Counted from the first letter of the stretch, positions 9,260 through 18,734 are shown. The stretch is DNA of 64,000 bases from JBHJGM01 sp964405825 (GCA_964405825.1 CAYOPI010000010.1:1-64000); one strand, 5' to 3'. Made by a program: numbers and translations. Notes: generated from the letters alone by a model not told the origin.

Positions 9260-9982
9260 TCAGGAGCCCTCCGAAGGCTCCGCGTCCTTTTCCTTGATGA
9301 AGTGCGGCGCCGCCAGAAAGCCCAGCACCGAACCAATCACCGGTCCAACCCAGTAGATCCAGGTGGCCGCCAGCACATCGCCCCCGCCAAAGACCGCCGT
9401 GCCAAAGTGGCGGGCCGGGTTCATCGCCGCTCCCGTGTGTGGGCCGATCGCCAGAATCAGGAACGTCACCGTCAGGCCGATGCCGAAGCCGGCCACCCCG
9501 GGAGGCGTCGTTTTCGCAACGGCCGTCCCCCAGATCGCAATCACCAGGATGAAGGTCGCGACGATCTCAATGGCGATGGCCGAGACCACCGACAGACCCT
9601 CGCGCACCTGAGGCGTCGCCGCGGCCAGGGCGTCGGCCTGGGATCCGAGCCCGAGCCCGTCGACCGGAAAGAGCAGAAACAGCAGCAATCCACCCAGGGC
9701 TGCACCCACCAGCTGGCTTACCGAAAATGCCGCGGCCTCGTTCCAGCTCTGCTTCTTGATCAGCGCCAGCCCGATGGAGATGGCCGGGTTGATCTGACCG
9801 CCCGAGATGTTCATTGTCGCGGTCACCGCGATCGACAGGGCCAGCCCGTGGGCCAGGGCGACACCGATGATGCCGTGGCCGGTGCCAAAGAAGCTATCGT
9901 TGATGATCGCGGCCCCGCCGACGAAAACGAGCAGGAAGGTGCCCAGCACCTCGCAAAGGGAAGAACGCAGCAAGTTGTTCAT
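9260..9982 (-). CDS. MIP family channel (aquaporin)
   Basis: A 240-residue channel with six predicted transmembrane segments and two half-helix motifs, GGQINPAISIG and GAAMNPARHFG, i.e. both canonical NPA boxes. The second is followed by Arg, the usual constriction residue. Overall it resembles water-selective aquaporins more than glycerol facilitators, since the NPAR box is not followed by the aspartate typical of GlpF; selectivity is an inference. The start is the ATG at 9982 (MNNLLRSSLCEVLGTF), rather than the in-frame upstream start at 10012, because membrane helix 1 starts here. A C9 homopolymer lies about 60 bp upstream. Confidence 0.92.
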   Translation of the reverse strand: MNNLLRSSLCEVLGTFLLVFVGGAAIINDSFFGTGHGIIGVALAHGLALSIAVTATMNISGGQINPAISIGLALIKKQSWNEAAAFSVSQLVGAALGGLLLFLLFPVDGLGLGSQADALAAATPQVREGLSVVSAIAIEIVATFILVIAIWGTAVAKTTPPGVAGFGIGLTVTFLILAIGPHTGAAMNPARHFGTAVFGGGDVLAATWIYWVGPVIGSVLGFLAAPHFIKEKDAEPSEGS

Positions 9983-10078
9983 GGGAATCGTTTTGGGGAA
10001 GTGCCGGGGCACTCACCCGGCGTGGAGCACCTTCATGCACCCCCCCCCGGTCGGAATCAACGCCGCATTGTTGCAAAA

Positions 10079-10129
10079 ACCCGAAAACAAGTTCGTGTTT
10101 TACGGGTCAGTCTCTCTGACGACTGAGAC
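10079..10129 (+). promoter_or_regulatory. Two leader hairpins upstream of the exported redoxin
   Basis: ACCCG-AAAAC (10079-10088) pairs with GTTTT-A-CGGGT (10097-10107), a 10-bp stem with one bulged A. Immediately after, CAGTC/GACTG (10108-10112 and 10121-10125) and GTCTC/GAGAC (10110-10114 and 10125-10129) are competing hairpins. Both structures lie 30-80 bp before the redoxin ATG at 10159. They could be a leader structure, or the first could end transcription reading leftward from this gap. Confidence 0.35.
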
Positions 10130-10158
10130 GAACCACTCATCTGAACTCGCAAAATACT

Positions 10159-10776
10159 ATGAAGCACTTCGCACGTTTCACCGCCCTGGCCGCCGCCGTG
10201 CTGGCCATGGGAACTCTCCAGGCCGCCCCCGACAAGGCTCCCCGCGTCGGCGACAAGGCCCCGAACTTCACCCTGACCAGCGCCGCTGGCAACGAGCACA
10301 GCCTCGCCGACTTCGAGGGCAAGTTCGTCGTGCTGGAGTGGGTCAACCACGGCTGCCCCTTCGTCAAGAAGCACTACACCACCGGCAACATGCAGGCCAC
10401 CCAGAAGGCCGCCGTTGACGAAGGCATGGTCTGGCTGAGCATCTGCTCGTCGGCCCCGGGCAACCAGGGCCATATGAGCGCCTCCGCCGCCCTCGCCGCG
10501 ACCAAGGCCGCCGGGGTCGAGTCGACGGCCTACCTCCTCGACGAGAAGGGCACCGTGGGCAAGGCCTTTGGCGCCACCCGCACCCCGGAGATCTTCATCA
10601 TCAATCCCGAAGGTGTCATCGTCTACCACGGCGCCATCGACAGCATCTCCAGCGCCCGTGCCTCCGATGTTGAACGCGCCGACAACTTCGTGCTCGCCGC
10701 CTTCAACAACATCGCCGACGGCAAGCCGATCGCTCGCAGCGCCACCCAGCCCTACGGCTGCAGCGTCAAGTACTAG
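10159..10776 (+). CDS. Exported thioredoxin-fold peroxiredoxin-like protein (redoxin family)
   Basis: A 205-residue protein with a clear signal peptide (MKHFARFTALAAAVLAMGTL, cleavage probably after LQA at about residue 22). The redoxin domain follows: RVGDKAPNFTLTSAAGN, then the single-cysteine active site WVNHGCPFVKKHY with Cys66. Other cysteines are Cys96 (WLSICSS) and Cys202 near the end (YGCSVKY); Cys202 could resolve a disulfide with Cys66. TRTPEIFII contains the cis-Pro of the fold. The likely role is reduction of peroxides or thiols in the periplasm. Monocistronic: a terminator follows 25 bp later. No Shine-Dalgarno is seen before the ATG. Confidence 0.9.
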   Translation: MKHFARFTALAAAVLAMGTLQAAPDKAPRVGDKAPNFTLTSAAGNEHSLADFEGKFVVLEWVNHGCPFVKKHYTTGNMQATQKAAVDEGMVWLSICSSAPGNQGHMSASAALAATKAAGVESTAYLLDEKGTVGKAFGATRTPEIFIINPEGVIVYHGAIDSISSARASDVERADNFVLAAFNNIADGKPIARSATQPYGCSVKY

Positions 10777-10800
10777 GCGAACCGGCCAACCTCTTTGTGC

Positions 10801-10835
10801 AAACGCCTTTCGGCCCGTGCCGGCAGGCGTTTTTC
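10801..10835 (+). terminator. Rho-independent terminator after the redoxin gene
   Basis: AAACGCCT (10801-10808) pairs with AGGCGTTT (10825-10832), with an inner CGGC/GCCG stem, and runs into a T-rich tail. It lies 25 bp after the stop codon. Confidence 0.8.
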
Positions 10836-10879
10836 TTTGGGGATGGCCAACGCGGCTGTCTCGCCTTTGAAACCCAACC

Positions 10880-11395
10880 ATGCCCGAGACCACCGAGCCG
10901 CGCTGGGACCTGCTCGTTTCCGAAACGCGTCTGCCTGCCAGCGAAACCGAAGTCTGGGCCCAACTCGAGCAGGCCACCCTCTACCTGACGGACCAGAAGT
11001 GGTGCACGCCGATCCGTGAGCGATTCATCGGCTACAGCCGCCCGGGTCTTGTCGGGCTGTTCCTCGTCGCCTTCGAGGAGCCCGTTGCGGGCACCGAAGC
11101 CTGTCTGTGGGTGGTCGTCGGTGATCTGCCCGCGGCCTACTTCGTCCTCGACGGCATTCCCACGCCGGTCAAGGCCCTTGATGCCTACTGCGCGTTGATG
11201 GAGGACTGGGTCGAGGCGGTGCGCCGGGGCAGCGATCTGGAGGAAGTCTTCCCCGTGGATGCCCCGGCCACGGCGCGAAACGCCGAATCCCTCCTGCGCC
11301 GCATGGATTTTATCCGCGAGGAAATCATGCCGCAGGCACCCGGCGCACCCGGCTTTGAAGACGTTCCCTTTGGCTTCACCGAACGCGACGAGTGA
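10880..11395 (+). CDS. Hypothetical protein, unrecognised
   Basis: A 171-residue soluble acidic protein. The recognisable pattern is a mixed alpha/beta domain: WCTPIRERFIGYSRPGLVGLFLVAFE, then ACLWVVVGDLPAAYFVLDGI, with the VVVGDLPAAYF segment looking like a conserved core, and a C-terminal amphipathic helix (NAESLLRRMDFIREEIMP). No catalytic motif or signal peptide is apparent. It begins 104 bp after the redoxin stop, beyond the terminator, so it is probably transcribed separately. It converges on the DUF971 gene with 3 bp between them. I cannot assign a function. Confidence 0.7.
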   Translation: MPETTEPRWDLLVSETRLPASETEVWAQLEQATLYLTDQKWCTPIRERFIGYSRPGLVGLFLVAFEEPVAGTEACLWVVVGDLPAAYFVLDGIPTPVKALDAYCALMEDWVEAVRRGSDLEEVFPVDAPATARNAESLLRRMDFIREEIMPQAPGAPGFEDVPFGFTERDE

Positions 11396-11398
11396 CGT

Positions 11399-11719
11399 TC
11401 ACCCTCCTGCGATCCGCTCGCCGAGCTGGCGCAGGTACGGCCAGGAGTAAATGCCGGTGCGGTGTCCATCGCTGAAGGCGAAGGCGACCGCGTAGTTACC
11501 CACCTGGGTCCAGCCTGTCACCGAGACCTTGGCAAAGTCCGCCGGCGTCTTGTCCACGCCCCCGTGACGTACGCCCAGAATATCGACCTCGCCGACGTTC
11601 TCCGCGCTGGGGGAGTGCGCCCGCAGAACCGGTCCGCTGAAGTAGTGCTCGACCTCGTCGGGCCAGCGCACCGCCACCTCCTGCCCAATCAGTTGAATAT
11701 CCTCTGGCGCTGCCTGCAT
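11399..11719 (-). CDS. DUF971 protein (gamma-butyrobetaine hydroxylase-like N-terminal domain)
   Basis: A 106-residue protein consisting of one GBBH-like N-terminal domain: VRWPDEVEHYFSGPVLRAHS, then VTGWTQVGNYAVAFAFSDGH and TGIYSWPYLRQLGER. In eukaryotes this domain precedes a dioxygenase domain; bacterial stand-alone versions have been proposed to help iron-sulfur cluster or iron handling, but the role is not settled. The ATG at 11719 (MQAAPEDIQLIGQEVAVRWP) is chosen because an earlier in-frame start (11806) would add 29 low-complexity residues and nearly reach the divergent macroglobulin gene. Confidence 0.85.
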   Translation of the reverse strand: MQAAPEDIQLIGQEVAVRWPDEVEHYFSGPVLRAHSPSAENVGEVDILGVRHGGVDKTPADFAKVSVTGWTQVGNYAVAFAFSDGHRTGIYSWPYLRQLGERIAGG

Positions 11720-11820
11720 TCGCCTGAAATTTCTATGGGACTCCTCGCCCGATCGTATTGTTTCACAGAGGGCGGATTGCCAACGGAAAATCCTCCCGCG
11801 TTTCAACCCTGCCCGCTATA

Positions 11821-14800
11821 ATGAGACTTATGTCGCACCGACTCGCTGTGTCCACGGCCTTCGCGATTTCTGGCTGGCCCGCGCTTTCGGCCCTGTTGCT
11901 GGCCTTTTTGCTGGGGGCGATGCCCTCCCTGCGCGCCCAGAGCGAGCCCGTGCCGCTGCCGCCGGAGTACCCCGAACTCAGGGAGCGCGCCGAAGCCCAC
12001 TACGCCGAAGGCTCCTACGCGCTTGCCCGGCAGATTTACGAGAGCCTGATCACCCTTGAGCTGCCCCGGGACGAGACCTACTGGGTCGCCTTCCGCATTC
12101 ACGACACCAACTGGCGCGCCTGGTTTGCCAGCCAGAACCGCGACAACACCCGCCTGCGCGAAGCCCGCGAGGGCCTCGAAACCCTCGCCGGGACCGTTCA
12201 GAAGTCCGTCGGCCCCGGCAACCGCCCGCCCGAACTCTGGGCGCTCATTCAGGAGTCCCTCGGCATGAGCTACCTGCTCAATGCGCGGCACTACTCCAGC
12301 TACGATCAGGGTAGTGCCTGGAACTTCCTGCGCCGGAGCCTGGACTGGTACGCTGGCTCCACCGACGTTGAAATCGCCCGCCAGCGTTACCTCGACATCA
12401 CCTTTGCTCTGGCTGAACGCAACCCCCGGGCCGCCTTCGGCTGGTGGTGGATGGTGCCGTCCACCACCCTGGAGAAGACCGTTCGCATCGCCGAGGGCCC
12501 AACCGAGGTCGTGCGCGCGCGCTACTACTACGGTGTTTCGCTGATGCGCGATAGTTCGCCCCGCCAGCGCCTGCAGGCCGGCCAGGTCTTCGCCGAAGCT
12601 CTCGAACTCGCCGAGCGCACCGACTGGCTCGACGACGTGCTCTGGGAGTTCGCCCAGTGGGCCGAGCGCTTTGGTGCCAACCGCTACGACAGCCGCAACG
12701 GCAACCTCATCCTCGAGCCGGACTTTGAGCGTGCCCTGGCCCTCTATCGCCAGCTCACCGACCGTTTCGCCCGGAGCGAATCCCGCTACGTCGAACCCGC
12801 GCTCGAACGCATCGAGAAACTCACCCGGCCCAGCCTGCAGGTCTTCGCCACCCACGCCTTCCTGCCCGACGGACTGGTCTCGCTCAATCTGGTCTGGCGC
12901 AACGTCGGCGAGGCCGAAATCCGCTTCTACCCTGTCCACCTGCCCAGCGAGACGATGGAGAACCGCTCCGACCTCGTCGCCAACATCGCCCTCGACGAGC
13001 GCGAACCCGTCCTCACCCTGACCGAGAATCTCTCCACCGACCGCGCCCACGTTGAAGGCCGCCGCACCCTCCGTCTCAACGCCCAGCTCCCGGCTGGCGC
13101 CTACGTGGCCGAGGCCGTCTCCGGCGACACCCGTGCGCGCAGCCTGCTCCTCATTTCCGATGCGGCCCTGCTGGTGAAGACCTACCAGCGCGAGTTGCTG
13201 GCTTTCCTCGCCGATGCCCGGACCGGCGAACCGATCGCCGAAGCCCCGGTGCGCGCTTCCTTCTACCGGTACAACAGTGGCAATGAGATCTACGCCGCCG
13301 TCAACGCAACCACCGACAGTCAGGGCATCGTCCGCCTGAGTTTTCCCGAAGGTGGTGGCTGGACTTGCCACGTCATCGCGGCCGGGCCCGATGAACGCCA
13401 GTCCTTTACCCGCAACCTCGGACGCGCCCGCACCGGCACCAGGGCCCCTCGCATCTACGCCTTCACCGATCGCCCCGCCTACCGCCCCGGCGAGACCGTC
13501 CAATGGAAGGCCATTGTACGCGACTGGGACGAAGAGGCCGGCTGGGTTCTGCCCGGGCGCGAGAGCTTTCACTTCCGCATTCAGGACCCCGAAGGCAACG
13601 TGGTGAAGGAGGGACCGCTCCGTCTCAACGCTTTCGGATCGGGCTCGGCCAAACTCGACCTCGACGAGGGCTTGCGCCTGGGCCTGTACACCCTCGTCAT
13701 CAACGACGCGAAGGAAGCGGATGGGCGCTATCTGGGCAGGGATATCCGCGCGCAGTTCTTCCGCCTCGAGGAGTACAAGCTGCCCGAGTTTCGCGTCAAC
13801 GTGGCAACGGCTCCCGGCGCGGAGGGCCAGCCGCAGGCCTACCGGCTCGGCGACGCCATCGAGGTCGAGGTGACCGCCGAGTACTACTTTGGCGGCGGCG
13901 TGCCCGATGCCGATGTCGAGTTCGTCGTGCGTGAGAATCCCTACTACCACTGGTGGGCGCCGCGCCGGCAGTACCCCTGGTACTTTGACGAGCGCCCGGC
14001 CTACTACGCACGTGGCGGCAGCGAGGTGCTGCGCGAGACCGTCAAGACCGACGCCGACGGCAAGGCCACGATCAAGCTGGAGACGCCCTTTGCCCGCGGC
14101 AACGACCTGCGCTACACCATTGAGGCCCGCGTCATCGATGCTTCTCGTCGTGAGATCGTCGGCCAGACCGACGTCAAGGTCACCCGCCAGCCGTACTACG
14201 TTTTCCTGCGGCCCGAGCAAAACCTCTACCAGCCCGGCGAGTCCGCCCAGATTCAGGTGCGCACCGAGACCGCCGACAGCCTCGGCCTGCCCGTCTCCGG
14301 TACCCTCAGCCTCACCCGGCAGCAGTGGACCGAGACCTGGCTGGGCCCGAACAACCGCACCATCGACGGCCGCGAACTCGACCGCCTCGTTGCCGCCGGA
14401 CAGGCCAACCGCGCCGACTACACCCGCGTGCGTCAGCAATACGTCGCCGAGCCCGTCGCCCGCCAGAGTTTCCAGACCGACGACAACGGCGACGCCACCG
14501 CCCGCTTCACCCTCACCGAGGCCGGCTTCTACAAGCTCGAGTGGCTCAGCTTCGACGATCGCGGCGTGCCGGTGAAGGCCGAGACGGCTTTTTACGCAGC
14601 CGACGACGCGTCCCGGGAAATTGGATACAAGAGCGGCCTCGAGGTCATCGTCGACCGGGATGCCGCCCGTGCGGGTGAGTCCTTCCCGGTCATGATCACC
14701 ACGCCCGCCCCGGGCCGTCACGTGCTGCTGAGCGTCAACGCCAACGGGCTGATGGACTACCAGCTCGTGCGTGTGGATGGCATGGTCCGGCTCGTGCGCT

Positions 14801-17793
14801 ACGAGGTGACCCGCGCCTGGAGCCCCAACGTCTACATCAAGGCCGAGACCTTCCACGACCTGGACCTCCTGGATGACACCGTGGAAGTCATTGTGCCGCC
14901 CGAGGACGACTTCCTGCAGGTCGACGTTGAACCGGCCAACGAGTACTTCGAACCCGGCAAGCAGGCCGCCTTCGACATCACTTTGACCGACGTCAACGAC
15001 CAGCCCGTGGCCGGTGAGTTTGCGCTGTCGGTCTTCGACGAGTCCGTGCTCTACATCCAGGACGACCTTGCCGGAGACCCCCGCGAGGCCTTCTACGGCG
15101 ACAGGCGTGGCGTGGGCGTCGCCACCCGCGTGTCCCTTTATGACCTGCGCTACTCCCGCGAAACCTGGGAGGATTACCTGCGCCAGCAGGGGCTCATCGA
15201 TGCGCGGCCCGAGGATTTTACCACACGTAGTGTGAGCGTTGAACTTGAGTCCAGAATGGCGCTCGGTGCTTCAGGCGGTAGCGGAGGGTTCGACGGCTTT
15301 GCTGCTCCCAGCCTTCAGTTTGAGGCGACCGTCGCTGACGAAGGACTCGCCTTGACCTCGGGCACGCCTCAGGACTTCAGAACGGACAGTACGGATGCAT
15401 CAGCCGAGCCGGGCCCCGAGATCGTTGTGCGCAGCGACTTCCGCAGCACCGCCTTCTGGGCACCCGACTTCACCACCGACGCCAATGGTCAGGCCACCGT
15501 CACCGTCGACCTGCCGCAGAACGTCACGACCTGGCAGGCCCTCGTGCGCGCGCTGAGCCTCACGACAAAGGTGGGGCAGGGCAGCGACACCGTCATCACC
15601 CGCCTGCCCTTGATCGCCCGGCTGCAGGCACCGCGCTTCTTCACTGTCGGCGACGAACCTGTTCTTTCCGGCGTCTTCAACAACACCACCGAGCGCTTCT
15701 TCAGCTTGAAGCCTGCGCTGGAAATCTCCGGCGACGCCCTTTCGCTGCTGTCGCCGGGCCAACCCGATCTGCGCATCCGCGTCGAGGCCGGCCAGGACCA
15801 CCGCTTCGACTGGAAGGCCACCGCGTCGACCCCCGGCGAAGTCACCGTGCGCCTCTCGGGTGTGGGTCAGCGTTACGCCGACGCCATGGAGCAGAGCTTC
15901 GAGGTCTTCGAGCACGGTATCGAGAAGTTCGAGGCGCTTTCCGGGAGACTCTCCGCCGAGTCGGTCGAACTCACGCTTACGCTGCCGCCGCACAAGCCCG
16001 CGTCGCGCACGCTCGACGTCCATGTCACGCCGAGCCTGGCGGTTACCATGCTCGATGCGGTGCCCTACCTGGTGCGCTATCCCTACGGCTGCGTCGAGCA
16101 GACCATGAGCCGCTTCCTGCCGGCCGTCTGCGTGGCGAAGACCCTCACCGACTTGGGCGTCGACCCCGGCGATATCGCCGGAAAGGTCTTCGGCGGCCTC
16201 GAGTCCGACGCCGTCCCCACCGTGATGAATCTCGACCGCTTTGCCGGCATCGAGAAGCTCGACGCGGTCACCCGCCAGGGCATCGAGCGCCTGCAGGACT
16301 TTCAGCACAGCGACGGCGGCTGGGGCTGGTGGAAGACCGGTCCCTCCGACCTCTTTATGAGCGCCTACGTCGTCTGGGGGCTGACCTTGGCAAGCGACGC
16401 CGCGGTCGACTTCGAAGCCTCCATGCTCGAACGCGGACGCACCTTCCTCGACGCCAGGCTCATTCAGGCCGAACTTCAGCCCGACCTGCAGGCCTGGATG
16501 CTCCACGCGCTGGCCGAGGCCAAACGCACCGTCGCTGACAACCGCCCCTCCGCCAACGAGGCCACCGCCTTCGCCAACCTCTGGGAGCGCCGCGACCGCC
16601 TCAACAGCTACACCCGCGCGCTCCTGGCCCTGGCGGCGCATCGCTTTGGCTTTGAAGAGGAGGCGACCATCCTCGCGCGCAATCTGCGCAACGGCGTCAA
16701 GCGCGACAGCAACCCCGAGCAGTCCATTCTCGTGCGCGACGCCCAGGGCAACCGCAACCCGGCCGTCATGGCGACGGCGCACTGGGGTCAGGGCGGGGTC
16801 TTCTGGCGCTGGTCCGACGGCGGGGTCGAGTCCACGGCCTTCGCCCTGCGGGCGCTGCTGGCCATCGAGCCCGAGGCCGACCTCGTCGTTCCCGTGATGA
16901 ACTGGCTGGTCAAGAACCGGCGCGGTGCCCAGTGGTCCAACACCCGCGACACGGCCATCGTTCTGCTCGCCCTCAACGAATACCTGCAGACCTCGGGCGA
17001 ACTCCAGAGCGACTTCACCTACAGCCTCAACGTCAACGGCGAGCCGGTCGCGACCGCCGAGGTCACCCCCGCCACCGTCCTGCAGGCACCCTCGCGCTTC
17101 GCCGTCGATCCCGCCCTGCTCAAGGAGGGCGCCAACACCATCACCCTCAGCCGTACCGGCGGCGAAGGCCCGCTGTATTTCTCCGCGCGCGCCGAGTACT
17201 TTACCCTCGAGGAACCCATCGCCGCCGCCGGCCACGAGATTTTCCTCCACCGCAAGTACTACCGCGTGGAGCCCGTGCCCACCTTGCTGGACGGCTTCCG
17301 CGAGCAACTGGTCCCGCTCGAAGACGGCGAGACGGTCAACTCCGGCGACCGCATCGAGTGCGTGCTCCTGGTCGAGGGCAAGAATGACTACGAGTACCTG
17401 GTCTTTGAGGACCTCAAGCCGGCCGGGCTGGAAGCGGTCAGCGTTCGCAGCGGCGGGGCCGACCTGCCCGCGCGCGAGGTCCGCGCCAGCGTCGTCGAGG
17501 ACTTTCTCTCGGGCCGTACAACCCCCGCGGGGGCCGCCGCCTACTGGACGGCCAGCGAGCGCTACACCGGCTCGACCCGGCCCGTCTACCAGGAGCTGCG
17601 CGACCGCCACATCGCCAGTTTCATCGGCAAACTCCCCGAGGGGTATTGGGAAATCCGATACACGCTGCGCGCCGAGGTTCCCGGCACCTTCCATGGGCTG
17701 CCCGCGATGGGTCACGCCATGTACGTGCCCGAGATTCGTGCCAACAGCGCCGAGATTCGCCTCACCATTCAGGACGACCCGAACACCCGGTAA
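11821..17793 (+). CDS. Alpha-2-macroglobulin family protein with thioester
   Basis: A 1,990-residue exported protease-trap protein. The N-terminal signal peptide ends near SLRAQ; there is no lipobox, unlike the E. coli lipoprotein form. Residues about 40-330 are a helical TPR-like region (tandem Ala/Tyr/Leu helices), an unusual extension. Macroglobulin domains follow, including the MG2 hallmark YAFTDRPAYRPGETVQWKA near residue 540. A Gly/Ser/Ala-rich, lower-GC stretch (15240-15420) is the probable bait region, just before the typical FRSTAFWAPDFTTDANGQA and NVTTWQALVRAL segment. The thioester motif is YPYGCVEQ with Cys1424, within the toroid domain (GGWGWWKTGPSDLFMSAY). The gene is solitary: the pbpC partner common in proteobacteria is absent. 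Divergent from the DUF971 gene. Confidence 0.95.
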   Translation: MRLMSHRLAVSTAFAISGWPALSALLLAFLLGAMPSLRAQSEPVPLPPEYPELRERAEAHYAEGSYALARQIYESLITLELPRDETYWVAFRIHDTNWRAWFASQNRDNTRLREAREGLETLAGTVQKSVGPGNRPPELWALIQESLGMSYLLNARHYSSYDQGSAWNFLRRSLDWYAGSTDVEIARQRYLDITFALAERNPRAAFGWWWMVPSTTLEKTVRIAEGPTEVVRARYYYGVSLMRDSSPRQRLQAGQVFAEALELAERTDWLDDVLWEFAQWAERFGANRYDSRNGNLILEPDFERALALYRQLTDRFARSESRYVEPALERIEKLTRPSLQVFATHAFLPDGLVSLNLVWRNVGEAEIRFYPVHLPSETMENRSDLVANIALDEREPVLTLTENLSTDRAHVEGRRTLRLNAQLPAGAYVAEAVSGDTRARSLLLISDAALLVKTYQRELLAFLADARTGEPIAEAPVRASFYRYNSGNEIYAAVNATTDSQGIVRLSFPEGGGWTCHVIAAGPDERQSFTRNLGRARTGTRAPRIYAFTDRPAYRPGETVQWKAIVRDWDEEAGWVLPGRESFHFRIQDPEGNVVKEGPLRLNAFGSGSAKLDLDEGLRLGLYTLVINDAKEADGRYLGRDIRAQFFRLEEYKLPEFRVNVATAPGAEGQPQAYRLGDAIEVEVTAEYYFGGGVPDADVEFVVRENPYYHWWAPRRQYPWYFDERPAYYARGGSEVLRETVKTDADGKATIKLETPFARGNDLRYTIEARVIDASRREIVGQTDVKVTRQPYYVFLRPEQNLYQPGESAQIQVRTETADSLGLPVSGTLSLTRQQWTETWLGPNNRTIDGRELDRLVAAGQANRADYTRVRQQYVAEPVARQSFQTDDNGDATARFTLTEAGFYKLEWLSFDDRGVPVKAETAFYAADDASREIGYKSGLEVIVDRDAARAGESFPVMITTPAPGRHVLLSVNANGLMDYQLVRVDGMVRLVRYEVTRAWSPNVYIKAETFHDLDLLDDTVEVIVPPEDDFLQVDVEPANEYFEPGKQAAFDITLTDVNDQPVAGEFALSVFDESVLYIQDDLAGDPREAFYGDRRGVGVATRVSLYDLRYSRETWEDYLRQQGLIDARPEDFTTRSVSVELESRMALGASGGSGGFDGFAAPSLQFEATVADEGLALTSGTPQDFRTDSTDASAEPGPEIVVRSDFRSTAFWAPDFTTDANGQATVTVDLPQNVTTWQALVRALSLTTKVGQGSDTVITRLPLIARLQAPRFFTVGDEPVLSGVFNNTTERFFSLKPALEISGDALSLLSPGQPDLRIRVEAGQDHRFDWKATASTPGEVTVRLSGVGQRYADAMEQSFEVFEHGIEKFEALSGRLSAESVELTLTLPPHKPASRTLDVHVTPSLAVTMLDAVPYLVRYPYGCVEQTMSRFLPAVCVAKTLTDLGVDPGDIAGKVFGGLESDAVPTVMNLDRFAGIEKLDAVTRQGIERLQDFQHSDGGWGWWKTGPSDLFMSAYVVWGLTLASDAAVDFEASMLERGRTFLDARLIQAELQPDLQAWMLHALAEAKRTVADNRPSANEATAFANLWERRDRLNSYTRALLALAAHRFGFEEEATILARNLRNGVKRDSNPEQSILVRDAQGNRNPAVMATAHWGQGGVFWRWSDGGVESTAFALRALLAIEPEADLVVPVMNWLVKNRRGAQWSNTRDTAIVLLALNEYLQTSGELQSDFTYSLNVNGEPVATAEVTPATVLQAPSRFAVDPALLKEGANTITLSRTGGEGPLYFSARAEYFTLEEPIAAAGHEIFLHRKYYRVEPVPTLLDGFREQLVPLEDGETVNSGDRIECVLLVEGKNDYEYLVFEDLKPAGLEAVSVRSGGADLPAREVRASVVEDFLSGRTTPAGAAAYWTASERYTGSTRPVYQELRDRHIASFIGKLPEGYWEIRYTLRAEVPGTFHGLPAMGHAMYVPEIRANSAEIRLTIQDDPNTR

Positions 17794-17840
17794 CGCCGCA
17801 CCCGGGTTGCAGCCTTTGACTGCCGGCGGGTCGCCTTCGC

Positions 17841-18734
17841 CTACTCCACCGCCGGCGTCGCCATCGAGCCGTTGAGCGCCATCGTTTCCTCGATCGAGCT
17901 GGTCAGCCAGTCGCGGGCTTCGGTCACATCGTCCATCACGCGAAACAGCTCCAGGTCCTTCTCGGAGATCATCCCCCAATCCAGAAACGTCTGCCAGTCG
18001 ATCAGCTTGTCCCAGAACTCCGAGCCAAAGAGCACGGTGGGCAGCCTCTTGCGGATCTTGCCGGTCTGGATCAGCGTCAGCATTTCAAACAGCTCGTCCA
18101 TCGTGCCGAATCCACCGGGGAAAATCACCAGAGCCTTGGCCGGGTAGAGGAACCAGTACTTGCGCACAAAGAAGTAATGGAACTCGAAGTCCAGCTCCCG
18201 CGAAATGTACGGGTTGGAGTGCTGCTCAAAGGGCAGGCTGATCCCCAGGCCAATGGATTTGCCGCCAGCCTCGTGCGCGCCCTGATTGGCCGCCTGCATG
18301 ATTCCGGGACCGCCGCCCGAGCAGATGTGAAAGCCCTGCGCTGCGTTGTCGTGCGTCCGTAAAGACCACTGCGTCAACTCCCGCGCCAGATCGACGGCCG
18401 CCTGGTAATAGGCGGACACCTTGTGGTCGCGCCGTGCCCGGGCGAGGGCCGCCTCCAGTTCCGCGCGTTGGGCATCGGTGGAGCCAGCCTTCAGGGCAGC
18501 TTCGGCTTGCTTCAGTCTGGCCTCGGCATCGGCGGGCTGTTGGGTCCGTGCCGAGCCGAAAAACACGATCGTGTTCTGCACATCTTGTTGGCGCAGACGC
18601 TGTTCGGGTTCAAGCAGCTCGCACTGCACGCGGATCAGCCGGCTGGCCGAGCAATTGAGAAAAGTGTCGTTCTTGTAGGCCTTCGTTGGCCAGGGGTCTT
18701 CGGTATCGTGTGGCAGGTAGGTTCCGCAGCCCAT
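17841..18734 (-). CDS. LOG-family protein (lysine decarboxylase-like Rossmann fold)
   Basis: A 297-residue protein of the LOG/TIGR00730-like superfamily. Diagnostic motifs are NTIVFFGSAR, SGGGPGIMQAANQGAHEAGG and PGGFGTMDELFEMLTLIQTG, the last being the PGGxGTxxE phosphoribohydrolase signature. LOG enzymes release bases from nucleoside monophosphates; this larger class also includes nucleotide 5'-phosphatases or binding proteins, so the exact reaction is open. A roughly 50-residue Ala/Glu/Arg helical insertion (SARTQQPADAEARL...) follows the first motif. The ATG at 18734 has GAGG 8 nt upstream; an earlier in-frame start at 18776 lacks this. A 12-bp GC palindrome (18826-18837) lies upstream. 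Confidence 0.88.
   Translation of the reverse strand: MGCGTYLPHDTEDPWPTKAYKNDTFLNCSASRLIRVQCELLEPEQRLRQQDVQNTIVFFGSARTQQPADAEARLKQAEAALKAGSTDAQRAELEAALARARRDHKVSAYYQAAVDLARELTQWSLRTHDNAAQGFHICSGGGPGIMQAANQGAHEAGGKSIGLGISLPFEQHSNPYISRELDFEFHYFFVRKYWFLYPAKALVIFPGGFGTMDELFEMLTLIQTGKIRKRLPTVLFGSEFWDKLIDWQTFLDWGMISEKDLELFRVMDDVTEARDWLTSSIEETMALNGSMATPAVE

Noticed and set aside
10040..10048. C9 homopolymer upstream of the aquaporin gene
   Set aside because: Non-coding and not linked to a recognisable promoter spacing; phase variation cannot be argued from one sequence.
11803..14856. 1,017-residue minus-strand frame inside the macroglobulin gene
   Set aside because: Fully antisense to a clear A2M gene, with Gly/Val/Ala-rich low-complexity translation; the same holds for the one at 15400-17979.
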